Part shown: positions 38,921 to 48,072 of the stretch, piece after piece
Position numbering within the stretch: the stretch's first letter is position 1
How the letters are laid out: each line of letters begins with the position of its first letter
Assembly: GCA_002490995.1 (NCBI GenBank)
Contig: DKVC01000075.1
Span: forward strand, 580 to 53,819
Reading direction: 5' to 3'
DNA: 53,240 nt
Source: Lachnospiraceae bacterium UBA7188
GTDB lineage: Bacteria; Bacillota; Clostridia; Lachnospirales; Lachnospiraceae
Translations under genes and position numbers: made by a program
Notes under the pieces: model-generated
What the model saw: only the letters and a program-made list of their open reading frames with translations
Databases searched by the model: none
Told to the model about the DNA's origin: nothing

Positions 38921-41728
38921 ATGAAGAAGAAAGTGATAAGCCTGATGCTTGCTTCAGCCATGGTTTTCAGCATGACGGCCTGCGGCGGCGATGACGGCGC
39001 GTCTTCCGATTCTTCCAGCCAGGCCAGTGAGTCAAGTCCGGCAGATGAGTCAAGCTCTGCTGAGGAGTCTACTCCGGCTGAAGATGTGAATGCGAATTGG
39101 GACGGTGCGTACATTGACGCAGACGACTACAGGGCGTACATAAACCATGACCTGGACCAGCTGGTTATCGACATTCAGGATCAGCTTACAGCGGATCAGA
39201 AGACGGCTGTGGAGGCAGCCCAGGCAGCAGGAGCGGAAGCGATTGCAAAGGCAGGCACTGTTGCGGAGGTCCAGCAGGCCTACAATGATGCCTACAATGC
39301 GATCATCGCGTGCATTCCCATGGCTGACGGCCTGATTTCCTATGTGGACGCGGACAATGAAGAGATGACCAATATGCTGGGTATTGTGGAGACCTATGCG
39401 GTCCGCAACGGCATTACAGGTATTTCACTGTTTGAAGACGGTAATTATCAGATGTATAATCCCCGTGTTACTCTGGGAACGGAGAACTATATCATAGGCT
39501 ACGGCTTCGGTACTCTGGCAGAGGGCGCTATCACGGAGGATCTTGAGTACGAGAGCAATCCCGACTGGAAGCGGTATTATCACAGCCTGAGCGCATCGGA
39601 TCCCGGAACATTGAACGTCATCAACGACCAGGGCTCCGAGACCAGCGACTTTTACACCTATGTGAGATCCAATTTCTATACCAACTTCATGAACGACACC
39701 AAGGACGGATATGACTGGGTTCCCGAGCTTGCCATGGAGAAGCCGGTTGCCGTGAACGATGATGACGGCGACGGTGCTGCCAGCAAGTGGAGATTCCAGG
39801 TGCGTACCGGTGCGGAAGGTCTGAAGTATGCTACGGGTTCCACTATAGAGTCCAGAGCGGCATTCAACAACAGGGATGTTGAACTGGAAGACTATGAGAC
39901 AGGATTTAAGCTTCTGCTCACCCAGGCGAACCAGCTGTACAGAGGTGCGGAGAATGCGAACAACACCACCGGCGGCGCTATCGTGGGTGCAAAGGAATTC
40001 TATGACGGCACAGCCGACGGATTCAACCAGGAGCTCTGGGACAAAGTAGGTATCAAGACCTATGTGGAAGACGGAAAGAGCTATTTCGAAATTGAGTATA
40101 CCCAGGAATATACCCAGTTCTACGCTATGTATTACGCCAACCTGGTAGGCGAATCGGCATTGGTGGTTCCCCAGGATTTCCTGGATCTGGTAACCGTACA
40201 GAATTATCTGGGCTTCAACAACGACGCAACGGAGACTCCTGTGGACAATACTCTGTCCCTGGGCGCTTACTATGTGGAAGCTTACAACCAGGATCAGGAA
40301 GTTGTATACAAGAAGAATCCCAACTACGTGTATGCGGATACCAAGTACAGCATTGAAGGTGTACATATTAAGATATTCCCGGCAGCAAGTGAGGATACCG
40401 AGGCATCCATCAATGAGTTCCTGGCCGGACATACCGATTCCGCAGGAATTCCTCAGACAAGGCTGGACGAGTTCCGCAATGACCCCCGTACCAGGACTAC
40501 AATGGGTATTTCCGTATTTAAGCTGAATGTAAATGCCCTGAATGCAGAGGATTGGGAGCTGCTGTTCGGTGAGAATGGTACCGTGACCCAGACTCCGAAG
40601 GCAGAATACTGGGAGGTTGAACCTGCCCTTGGCAACAGCCATTTCATCAAGGCTTTGCAGTACTCCATTGACAGATTGACCTTTGCAAATGCGAGAGGAA
40701 GTATCCCTTCGGTAGACTTCCTGTCCTCTAACTATATGTCCGATCCCGAGAACGGTATTTCCTATGCCACCACGGATGCTCACAAGAAGGCGGTTGCTCC
40801 CCTGCTTGAAGAGACCGACGGCAACGGATATTCCCTTGAGCTTGCAAGAGAATACTTCAAGGTAGCTCTTACCGAACTGGAGAATGAGGGCGCCTATACA
40901 CCGGGAACGTCAGATTCTCCTACCGTGATCCATCTGGAGTTCGCATGGATGAGACCTGCACAGGAGGAAAGCTATCACAACGAGATCAAGGCATTCCTGG
41001 AGACCGCATTTAACGATGACAGTGTCTGCGGTGGAAATTATCAGCTCAGTGTTGATTTCTGGGTTGGCAATGAGTGGTCTGATGTTTATTACAACAAGAT
41101 GATGGTGGGACAGTTTGACGTAGGATTCGGTTCCGTTTCCGGCGGTACGCTGACTCCGTTAAAGCATATGAACATCCTCTCCAGCAACCAGGTGATTTCC
41201 GGAAGCTTTACATTGAACTGGGGTACCAATACCAACGATCCGGATGCATATCCCATCGTTTACAAGGGAGAGCGTTATTCCTATGATGCGTTCTATCTTG
41301 CGGCAAATTCCCAGGCTATTGTATCCAACGGTGCCAGCAAGGATGTCATCACCTACAATTACGAGCCCATCGTAAAGAATGAGGACGGAAGCTACGCAGG
41401 TGCTATTGAGATGACTGCGGCCCTGCCGGATAAGACTACATTGACTGTGACGGATGTTGTCTGCTGCAACTACGAGCGTTACAATAACGGCGACGGAGAG
41501 TACGCTGAAGAGTCTGTTGCATTTGAAGTTGAGGACAAAGGAAACGGTGTAACCCGTATTACCTTTACCGTACCTGCTGAGCTGGCTGCGGATTACGCGA
41601 CAGGAAGCGGTACCTCAGAGAACCCTGCAGGCGCAACAGGATTTGACTTCTATTATGACTATGTACTTGACGGTACAGAATCTTTGGGTAATACCTATTC
41701 TGTAGAGGATACATTTGTTGTAGAATAA
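38921..41728 (+). CDS. oppA: Peptide-binding lipoprotein of an ABC importer (OppA-like)
   Basis: This 935-residue solute-binding protein of family 5 would capture oligopeptides outside the cell. It has a lipoprotein signal (SMTAC, Cys21) and an acidic Ser-rich linker. It is far longer than usual OppA (about 540), with an insert-like region near residues 50-200 (AAQAAGAEAIAKAGTV...) and a long C-terminal region. AGGAG lies 7 bases before ATG 38921; an upstream ATG at 38876 lacks a site. It is the first gene of oppABCDF, and a hairpin after it should make it more abundant than the permeases. Confidence 0.93.
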   Translation: MKKKVISLMLASAMVFSMTACGGDDGASSDSSSQASESSPADESSSAEESTPAEDVNANWDGAYIDADDYRAYINHDLDQLVIDIQDQLTADQKTAVEAAQAAGAEAIAKAGTVAEVQQAYNDAYNAIIACIPMADGLISYVDADNEEMTNMLGIVETYAVRNGITGISLFEDGNYQMYNPRVTLGTENYIIGYGFGTLAEGAITEDLEYESNPDWKRYYHSLSASDPGTLNVINDQGSETSDFYTYVRSNFYTNFMNDTKDGYDWVPELAMEKPVAVNDDDGDGAASKWRFQVRTGAEGLKYATGSTIESRAAFNNRDVELEDYETGFKLLLTQANQLYRGAENANNTTGGAIVGAKEFYDGTADGFNQELWDKVGIKTYVEDGKSYFEIEYTQEYTQFYAMYYANLVGESALVVPQDFLDLVTVQNYLGFNNDATETPVDNTLSLGAYYVEAYNQDQEVVYKKNPNYVYADTKYSIEGVHIKIFPAASEDTEASINEFLAGHTDSAGIPQTRLDEFRNDPRTRTTMGISVFKLNVNALNAEDWELLFGENGTVTQTPKAEYWEVEPALGNSHFIKALQYSIDRLTFANARGSIPSVDFLSSNYMSDPENGISYATTDAHKKAVAPLLEETDGNGYSLELAREYFKVALTELENEGAYTPGTSDSPTVIHLEFAWMRPAQEESYHNEIKAFLETAFNDDSVCGGNYQLSVDFWVGNEWSDVYYNKMMVGQFDVGFGSVSGGTLTPLKHMNILSSNQVISGSFTLNWGTNTNDPDAYPIVYKGERYSYDAFYLAANSQAIVSNGASKDVITYNYEPIVKNEDGSYAGAIEMTAALPDKTTLTVTDVVCCNYERYNNGDGEYAEESVAFEVEDKGNGVTRITFTVPAELAADYATGSGTSENPAGATGFDFYYDYVLDGTESLGNTYSVEDTFVVE

Positions 41729-41753
41729 GGAAGTGTCTAAAGACAATTCCTAA
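41726..41753 (+). repeat. Short copy of the dispersed repeat element
   Basis: TAAGGAAGTGTC and GACAATTCCTAA flank only four bases. The first TAA is the oppA stop codon. Compare the full element at 49231-49336. Confidence 0.8.
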
Positions 41754-41790
41754 GCATAGGACAGATAATCGATAGTTGTTAATTTGGAAG

Positions 41791-41825
41791 GTAATGCGGT
41801 TGGTTTTGCCGACCGCATTACTTTT
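41791..41825 (+). terminator. Hairpin between oppA and oppB, likely partial terminator
   Basis: GTAATGCGGTTGG pairs with CCGACCGCATTAC (one mismatch-like T-G pair), loop TTTTG, then TTTTC. The stem is strong but the T-run is short, as expected for read-through termination that lowers expression of downstream permease genes. Confidence 0.75.
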
Positions 41826-41856
41826 CAGGTATACAGGGATTCAGGAGGACCGTACC

Positions 41857-42894
41857 ATGGCAAAATATGTCGCGAAAAGAATAGGCCTGGCGTTTATGAC
41901 GGCCTTCATTATACTTTCATTGACTTTTATTTTAGTAAAGCTTCTTCCATTTGAACGGCCCGTGGGAGGAGATGCCCAGCAGATTGCGTATTTTGATAAG
42001 CAGTACAATCTGGGATATGTTCATCGGTTTGACAGGGAGAGGCCGCAGTATGGGGAGTATCTGTATAAGACGCCTACCAATCACGGACGCGCCAATTACT
42101 ATTATCAGGTGCCGGTTTTGGAACAGTACGTAAACTGGCTGAAAAACATTGTCACGAAATGGGACTGGGGCTACAGCAAGACATTCCAGCCGAATGTATC
42201 CGCTGCCGTCATTATCGGTTCCCGAATCGGATATTCCATCCGGTTAAACATTTTATCCGTAATATTTTCCGTGCCCATAGGAATTCTGCTCGGTATATGG
42301 GCGGCTTTAAAGAAGAATACAATGACGGACCATACGATTTCCACGTTGGTCATGGTTTTTATATCGATTCCAAGTTTTGTTTTGATTTCTTTTATCCTGA
42401 GAGTGTTCAGCTATGACCTGAACTGGCTGCCGTCCTCATGGCCCACGGAATCAGCCTCCACTGCAATGAAAGTACAGGGCTATATCATACCCGTATTCTG
42501 TCTCTCCTTTGGTTCCATATGCGGTTACTGCCGTTTCACCAGAGCGGAGCTCTGTGAAGTAATGGAGAGCGATTACCTGCTGCTGGCCCGTACCAAGGGG
42601 CTTACCAGGAGCCAGGCTATCATGCGGCATGCCATGAAAAATGCAATGGTGCCCATTTTCCCCTCTATCCTGGCGGAATTTATCGGTATTCTGGGGGGGT
42701 CAATGATACTGGAGCAGCTGTACGGCATTCCTGGAATCGGGAAACTGTTCGTTTTATCACTGAATTATAAGGATTACGACATTTTGTTTGTAGATATGGC
42801 AATTTTCACCACGTTGGGGCTTCTGGCAGGTATTTTACTGGATCTTTCCTATGGCTTTATTGATCCTAGAATCAGAATGGGGGCGAAGAAATAA
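41857..42894 (+). CDS. oppB: Peptide ABC transporter permease (OppB-like)
   Basis: This 345-residue membrane protein has a first helix near residues 10-30 (LAFMTAFIILSLTFILVKLLP), an outer loop, then five more helices. The EAA-type contact motif is ARTKGLTRSQAIMRHAMKNA, followed by GIPGIGKL. AGGAGG lies 8 bases before the ATG at 41857. The stop codon shares one base with the next ATG (TAATG), so the permeases are coupled. Confidence 0.94.
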   Translation: MAKYVAKRIGLAFMTAFIILSLTFILVKLLPFERPVGGDAQQIAYFDKQYNLGYVHRFDRERPQYGEYLYKTPTNHGRANYYYQVPVLEQYVNWLKNIVTKWDWGYSKTFQPNVSAAVIIGSRIGYSIRLNILSVIFSVPIGILLGIWAALKKNTMTDHTISTLVMVFISIPSFVLISFILRVFSYDLNWLPSSWPTESASTAMKVQGYIIPVFCLSFGSICGYCRFTRAELCEVMESDYLLLARTKGLTRSQAIMRHAMKNAMVPIFPSILAEFIGILGGSMILEQLYGIPGIGKLFVLSLNYKDYDILFVDMAIFTTLGLLAGILLDLSYGFIDPRIRMGAKK

Positions 42895-44780
42895 TGGCTG
42901 ATACAAATAATAAGATAGAGTTCAGGGAAGATGACTTCGTCCTGATCCAGCAGGATAAGCGTGTTACAGACAAAAAGCTTGATACAAAGCCAACCACCTT
43001 TTTCAAGGATGCCCTGCGGAGATTCCGTAAGAACAAGGCTTCAGTGGCAGGCAGCATTATTCTCGGCATACTGGTTCTGCTGGCAATACTGGTGCCGATA
43101 CTCTCACCCTGCAATATTACCACGGTGAATACACCGGAAGCATTCCTGGCGCCCAAGTTTTTCGAGGCCGGAACCGGGTTCTGGGACGGGACAAGGAAGA
43201 TGACCCGGATTGTGTACGATATGGACAATGAGGTTCCTGCACTCTCAGGAAAATATTCCATTGAAGCGGTCAAGGCTTCTCTTGTGAAGATAACCGTTGA
43301 CGGGGAGCCCACGAAAATCGATGCCGCCAATCCTTACGGCCAGGGCGGTGTGGTGGTGCTGGCAACGGATGCCGCCGTAGAGGGCAGGGATACGCTTATG
43401 TCCTCCAAGGCTGTGAATTTTGACGTGAACGGAGAGTATAAGCTGGATGTTGTCTTCAGTGATGAGGACGGCGTCAGCAGCTCGGAGATCGGAGAGTATG
43501 CGGTTTATCTGAAATCAGGGGATGATACAATCATGCTCCGGGATTTCTCGCGGGATTACAGTCCTCTTTCCGTGGATATAAGCCAGATACTGAAGGAAAA
43601 CGGCCTGGATTCGATGCGTGCGCAGATTGTGTTTGAGGTGAAGTCTGCCGTATCGGGCTTTCAGTATGTTTTGATCGAAAGCGCCGTCATAAGCGCAAAG
43701 GATACGGTGGAGAACGCGGAGGATATCGCTGCCGTCTCCATTGCGGATGCCACGGACTTTATCAATGAGAGCGATACGAATTCGCTTGCCTACTGGTCCT
43801 GTACCGGACGGAAGGGAATTCACAATTCCGAGATTTATTATTGTGATTATGTGATAGATACTTATGAGCTTGTCTATGGGGATGCGGATTTAATGACTTA
43901 TTCCGCTACGGAGCTGAACAATTGGATTGCGGCAGGGTATTGCACCTATGATTATCAGGTGGGCCCGGAATCTTTTGTGAAGCTCAGCGATGAATGTCCC
44001 ATTGATGTGGTGGACAGCCAGACCGTAATGGGAATTACGAAGAAGCTTTCCAATATCACTGCCAGAGGCTTCGGATATCGGAAAATGGGCTATGACAAAA
44101 TGCCGAAGTTTATCTTCGGAACAGATGCTTCCGGATTTGATCTGTTCAAGCGTGCCTTTGCAGGGCTTCGGACATCTCTGATTCTGGGTGTGTGTACGGC
44201 AGTATTCTGCTTTACCTTCGGACTGATCTGGGGGTCTGTATCCGGATATTTCGGCGGAAGCATAGACCTGTGGATGGAGCGTTTCTGTGAGATTCTGGGC
44301 GGTGTGCCATGGATCGTGGTTATGACGCTCTGTATTCTGCACCTGGGAAATAACTTCTTTACCTTTGTGCTGGCCCTGTGCCTGACCGGATGGATCAGTA
44401 CGGCCCACAGGACCCGTACCCAGTTTTACCGTTTTAAAGGAAGGGAATATGTGCTTGCCTCCAGGACTCTGGGTGCCTCGGATGCAAGGCTGATTTTTAA
44501 ACACATTCTTCCCAACTCCATGGGAACCATTATTACTTCCAGCGTTCTGATGATTACAAGCGCAATTTTTTCGGAAGCCACATTGGCCTACCTGAATCTG
44601 GGCCTTCAGGGACAGCAGTCCTTCGGTGTCATGATGTCCAACAACCAGCAGTACCTTGGCGTCTATCCGAACCTGGTCATTTTCCCTGCCGTTGTCATGG
44701 CGCTTATGATGATTTCGTTTAACCTGTTCGGAAACGGACTGAGAGATGCGTTTAACCCGGCTCTGAAAGGAAGTGAATAA
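42894..44780 (+). CDS. oppC: Peptide ABC transporter permease with large extracytoplasmic domain (OppC-like)
   Basis: The 628-residue product is about twice the normal OppC. One helix near 52-72 (SIILGILVLLAILVPIL) is followed by about 330 residues of predicted extracytoplasmic domain (about 75-410). The usual five-helix permease core follows, with EYVLASRTLGASDARLIFKHILPN as EAA motif. OppC relatives have only a short loop there. The inserted region may contact the unusually large OppA or bind substrate. It is read together with oppB by stop-start overlap. Confidence 0.92.
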   Translation: MADTNNKIEFREDDFVLIQQDKRVTDKKLDTKPTTFFKDALRRFRKNKASVAGSIILGILVLLAILVPILSPCNITTVNTPEAFLAPKFFEAGTGFWDGTRKMTRIVYDMDNEVPALSGKYSIEAVKASLVKITVDGEPTKIDAANPYGQGGVVVLATDAAVEGRDTLMSSKAVNFDVNGEYKLDVVFSDEDGVSSSEIGEYAVYLKSGDDTIMLRDFSRDYSPLSVDISQILKENGLDSMRAQIVFEVKSAVSGFQYVLIESAVISAKDTVENAEDIAAVSIADATDFINESDTNSLAYWSCTGRKGIHNSEIYYCDYVIDTYELVYGDADLMTYSATELNNWIAAGYCTYDYQVGPESFVKLSDECPIDVVDSQTVMGITKKLSNITARGFGYRKMGYDKMPKFIFGTDASGFDLFKRAFAGLRTSLILGVCTAVFCFTFGLIWGSVSGYFGGSIDLWMERFCEILGGVPWIVVMTLCILHLGNNFFTFVLALCLTGWISTAHRTRTQFYRFKGREYVLASRTLGASDARLIFKHILPNSMGTIITSSVLMITSAIFSEATLAYLNLGLQGQQSFGVMMSNNQQYLGVYPNLVIFPAVVMALMMISFNLFGNGLRDAFNPALKGSE

Positions 44781-44800
44781 TGCCTTGAAGTGCAGGCATT
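44779..44800 (+). other. Hairpin between oppC and oppD
   Basis: AATGCCT (44779-44785) pairs with AGGCATT (44794-44800), with no T-run. It may slow RNA decay or modulate read-through. Confidence 0.5.
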
Positions 44801-44829
44801 CTTCCATATTTGGAAAGGAAAAGTAGAAT

Positions 44830-46323
44830 ATGGCACAGGATAAGGTTTTATCAGTCAATCATCTTGCGATAAATTTTAAGACGGATAATGGCATACTGAA
44901 GGCTGTCCGTGATATTTCCTTTGACTTGAACCGGGGGGAAACTCTCTGTATCGTGGGGGAATCCGGATCCGGAAAATCCGTTACGTCAAAGGCTATTATG
45001 GGCATTCTGGCCAACAATGCGATTATTGAGAGCGGAAATATTATGTACAGAGGGGAGAATCTGCTGGAGGTTTCCGAGGATGAATTCTATAAAATCCGCG
45101 GGCATAAGATCGGAATGATTTTCCAGGATCCACTGTCTTCCCTGAACCCGATCGTGCGCATCGGCAAGCAGATTACGGAGGCCATGCTGATCAACTCGGA
45201 CAAGCTGAAGCTGATGTACCAGGATCTGATCAGCGACGATCTCATCCGCTATAAGAATACGCTTGCCAAAATGAACATTGAGATTGCTAACGAGAGACAG
45301 AAGCTGGATACTTATATCGCCGAAGTGAAGGCGAAGGAGAATCCAGGTGCCGAAGAGAAGGCTGCGGACAAGAAGGCAATCCAGGACAAGAAAGCGGCAT
45401 TTCAGGAATTCGAGAAGAAAACCCGGGAGTCCTATGGGAAGAAGGCAAAAGAGCTGAAGGCCGTGCTGGAGGAGACCGAGAAAAAAGCCAGGCAGCAGGT
45501 GAAAGAATACAAGGAAAAGGTGACGGCAGAGCATAAAGCCCGTCTGGTTGAGCTGGAAAGAAAGCTGGAGTCGGCTTCAGCGACGGAAGAGGACAGCGTC
45601 AAGAAGGAAATCGAAAACGAGAAACTGGACTATATTAATAAGCTGAAACTGACAAAGGCGGAGGCGAAAAGGCGTGCAATCGAGATCATGCGGGAGGTAG
45701 GCATTCCTGATCCGGAGAGGCGCTTTAAGCAGTATCCCTTTGAGTTTTCAGGCGGTATGAGACAGCGTATCGTCATTGCCATTGCGCTGACGGCATCGCC
45801 GGAGATATTGATCTGCGACGAGCCCACCACGGCGCTGGATGTGACAATCCAGGCCCAGATACTGGAACTGATCAACCGGATCAAGGCGGAGAGAAATCTT
45901 TCCTGTATCTTCATCACTCACGATCTGGGGGTGGTTGCAAATATGGCGGACAGAGTGGCCGTTATGTATGCCGGAAAAATCGTGGAGTACGGCACTGCGG
46001 AAGAGATTTTCTACGATCCCAGACATCCTTACACCTGGGCGCTTCTCTCCAGTATCCCGGATGTGGACAGCAAGGAGAAGTTGGAGGCGATTCCGGGAAC
46101 GCCTCCCAACATGATTTATCCGCCCAAGGGAGATGCGTTTGCTGCCCGGAGCAGGTACGCCATGAACATCGATTACAGGGAGCAGCCTCCCATGTTCAAG
46201 GTCAGCGATACCCATTATGCCGCCACATGGCTTTTGGATCCTCATGCGCCGAAGGTGGAGATGCCGAAGATCGTGAGTGAGAGAATCCGGAATTCGCTTG
46301 AGGAGGGCAGAGGAGATGAGTGA
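44830..46323 (+). CDS. oppD: Peptide ABC transporter ATPase with coiled-coil insertion (OppD-like)
   Basis: This 497-residue ATPase has Walker A GESGSGKS (43-50), Q-loop FQDPLSSLNP (Q99), signature FSGGMRQR (306-313) and Walker B ILICDEP (326-332). Between Q-loop and signature is a Lys/Glu/Ala-rich helical insertion of about 150 residues (about 125-280). Normal OppD is about 330 residues. The C-terminal region, which in most relatives reads GCxFxxRCxYAxxxC, here reads GDAFAARSRYAMNID, without any of the cysteines. A ribosome site AAAGGAAAAG precedes the ATG. Confidence 0.94.
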   Translation: MAQDKVLSVNHLAINFKTDNGILKAVRDISFDLNRGETLCIVGESGSGKSVTSKAIMGILANNAIIESGNIMYRGENLLEVSEDEFYKIRGHKIGMIFQDPLSSLNPIVRIGKQITEAMLINSDKLKLMYQDLISDDLIRYKNTLAKMNIEIANERQKLDTYIAEVKAKENPGAEEKAADKKAIQDKKAAFQEFEKKTRESYGKKAKELKAVLEETEKKARQQVKEYKEKVTAEHKARLVELERKLESASATEEDSVKKEIENEKLDYINKLKLTKAEAKRRAIEIMREVGIPDPERRFKQYPFEFSGGMRQRIVIAIALTASPEILICDEPTTALDVTIQAQILELINRIKAERNLSCIFITHDLGVVANMADRVAVMYAGKIVEYGTAEEIFYDPRHPYTWALLSSIPDVDSKEKLEAIPGTPPNMIYPPKGDAFAARSRYAMNIDYREQPPMFKVSDTHYAATWLLDPHAPKVEMPKIVSERIRNSLEEGRGDE

Positions 46324-47596
46324 GAACAGAAACCAGTACACGGGCGGTATGAGCGATGCTGAATTTAACAGCTTTTATAAAATAGATCCGAAAGTAAAGC
46401 AGAAGCCTGAGCTTCGTGAGAAGGGGGTTATCCTCTCGGTCAGGCATTTGAAGCAGTTCTTTTTCATGGGAAAGGGCGCAAACCGTCAGAAGCTGAAGGC
46501 GGTTTCCGATATTTCCTTCGATATCAAAGAGGGGGAATGCCTTGGCATCGTGGGGGAGAGCGGATGCGGAAAGACCACCACGGGCCGAAGCATCATTCGC
46601 CTTTACGATATTACGTCCGGCGCTGTTTATTACAAGGGAGTCCGGGTGAGCGCCGGCTCCAGGTGGAATAAAAAGGAGATTAAGTGGACGAAGATCCGCG
46701 GCGAGCAGAAAATAAAGGAAATCAGGGAAAAGACGGCAAAGGAGATTGCCGGGCTGAATAAATCCGGTTCGAACACTCAGGAAAAGGCAGCCAAGCTGAA
46801 AGCGGATGCGGACAGGGAAGTGGCGGAGATTCAGGCCGGGATTGCCGGGACGAAAGCCACCCAGACCCAGAAGATAAAGCAGATTAAATATGACAATGAG
46901 CATGTGAGCAGGAAGCTGCTGAATGAGATCCAGATGATTTTCCAGGATCCGGTTGACTCTCTTGACCCCCGTATGACGGTGGAGGATATCATACAGGAGG
47001 GGCTTAGGATTCAGGGATTCCGCGATAAGAAGGAAAATCATAAGAAGGTAGTGGAGATGCTGAACAAGGTGGGGCTTGTGGAGGAGCATGCCTCTCGTTA
47101 CCCTCATGAATTTTCCGGCGGCCAGAGGCAGAGAATCGGCATTGCCAGGGCAATCATCATGAATCCCAGGCTTCTGATCTGTGACGAGCCTATTTCCGCG
47201 CTGGATGTCTCCATTCGTGCGCAGGTAATCAACCTTCTGAACGAGCTGCAGGAGGAAATGAACCTTTCCATTATATTTATTGCCCATGATTTGTCCGTGG
47301 TAAAGTATTTCTGCGACACGATTGTGGTAATGTATTTCGGCAAAGTGGTGGAGAAAGCGCCCAGCTCTGAGCTTTTTGCGCATCCCATGCATCCTTACAC
47401 AAAGGCGCTGCTTTCCGCTATCCCGAAGCCGAACCCCAGGTCGGAGAAAAAGCGTCAGCGTATCCTGTATAATCCGGCGGAGGTACATGACTATGAGCAT
47501 GGTGACAAGCCTGAGCTGAGAGAGCTGAAGGAAGGGCACTTTGTGTACTGCAACAATGCGGAGTATGAGAGATATAGGGAAGAATTGAAGGCGTGA
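46316..47596 (+). CDS. oppF: Peptide ABC transporter ATPase with helical insertion (OppF-like)
   Basis: This 426-residue ATPase has Walker A GESGCGKTT (80-88), Q-loop FQDPVDSLDP (Q210), signature FSGGQRQR and Walker B LLICDEPISALD. An insertion of about 80 charged residues (about 115-195, KEIREKTAKEIAGLNK) lies before the Q-loop, on the other side from that in OppD. The usual C-terminal cysteine cluster is absent. The start ATG at 46316 overlaps the end of oppD by 8 bases, so the pair is coupled. Confidence 0.94.
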   Translation: MSENRNQYTGGMSDAEFNSFYKIDPKVKQKPELREKGVILSVRHLKQFFFMGKGANRQKLKAVSDISFDIKEGECLGIVGESGCGKTTTGRSIIRLYDITSGAVYYKGVRVSAGSRWNKKEIKWTKIRGEQKIKEIREKTAKEIAGLNKSGSNTQEKAAKLKADADREVAEIQAGIAGTKATQTQKIKQIKYDNEHVSRKLLNEIQMIFQDPVDSLDPRMTVEDIIQEGLRIQGFRDKKENHKKVVEMLNKVGLVEEHASRYPHEFSGGQRQRIGIARAIIMNPRLLICDEPISALDVSIRAQVINLLNELQEEMNLSIIFIAHDLSVVKYFCDTIVVMYFGKVVEKAPSSELFAHPMHPYTKALLSAIPKPNPRSEKKRQRILYNPAEVHDYEHGDKPELRELKEGHFVYCNNAEYERYREELKA

Positions 47597-47598
47597 GT

Positions 47599-47949
47599 AT
47601 GGGATTCTGGAAGCGATATGCCAAAGCGGCTGCCCTCAATGTCGGCATTGCACTGCTGGTGCTGTTTGTAAAAGGATTTAATTTGAAAATTTACTATGTG
47701 GATGCATTCGGCGTGGCGGGGGCAGTCTCCGTTCTTCTGGGACTGCTCGCCTGGATTGCATCGGCGGGGGCATTTGATACCATAGGGTATGGGTTTTCCA
47801 CATTTCGTGGGGACAGGAGATATAAGGATTTATACGAGTATACTGTCCGGAAGAACGAAAAAAGGAGCAGGCGAAAGAAAGCTTTCCTGCCATTGGTGAT
47901 TGTGGGCGCTGTCTTTGTGGGCATTTCGTTTTTGATTCCGGTGGGATGA
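47599..47949 (+). CDS. DUF3899-family small membrane protein
   Basis: The 116-residue product has three hydrophobic segments (residues about 12-30, 37-60 and 96-113) and a basic stretch before the last. The pattern matches DUF3899, of unknown role. GAAGG lies 7 bases before ATG 47599, two bases after the oppF stop, so it is probably the last gene of the opp transcript; GTG 47593 is an alternative start. Confidence 0.75.
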   Translation: MGFWKRYAKAAALNVGIALLVLFVKGFNLKIYYVDAFGVAGAVSVLLGLLAWIASAGAFDTIGYGFSTFRGDRRYKDLYEYTVRKNEKRSRRKKAFLPLVIVGAVFVGISFLIPVG

Positions 47950-47954
47950 TGTTT

Positions 47955-48024
47955 GATAACAGGGTTCGCGGAGCGGTTCCTGTAATACTCGATAACAGGG
48001 TTCGCGAAGCGGTTCCTGTTATAG
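47955..48024. repeat. Two tandem hairpin units
   Basis: GATAACAGGGTTCGCGGAGC and GATAACAGGGTTCGCGAAGC begin two adjacent 34-36-base units (47955-47990 and 47991-48024). The second folds as ATAACAGG/CCTGTTAT. Such tandem imperfect palindromes are typical of intergenic repeat units. Confidence 0.75.
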
Positions 48025-48038
48025 AAAAGCATGGATAG

Positions 48039-48072
48039 TCAGCTGCTGCGAAAATGTGGCAGCTGATTTTTT
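48039..48072 (+). terminator. Terminator after the opp/DUF3899 genes
   Basis: TCAGCTGC (48039-48046) pairs with GCAGCTGA (48059-48066) and is followed by TTTTTT. Confidence 0.85.

Noticed and set aside
39425..40783. A 452-codon minus-strand frame inside oppA
   Set aside because: It lacks a ribosome site and family resemblance, and lies wholly in a conserved binding-protein gene.
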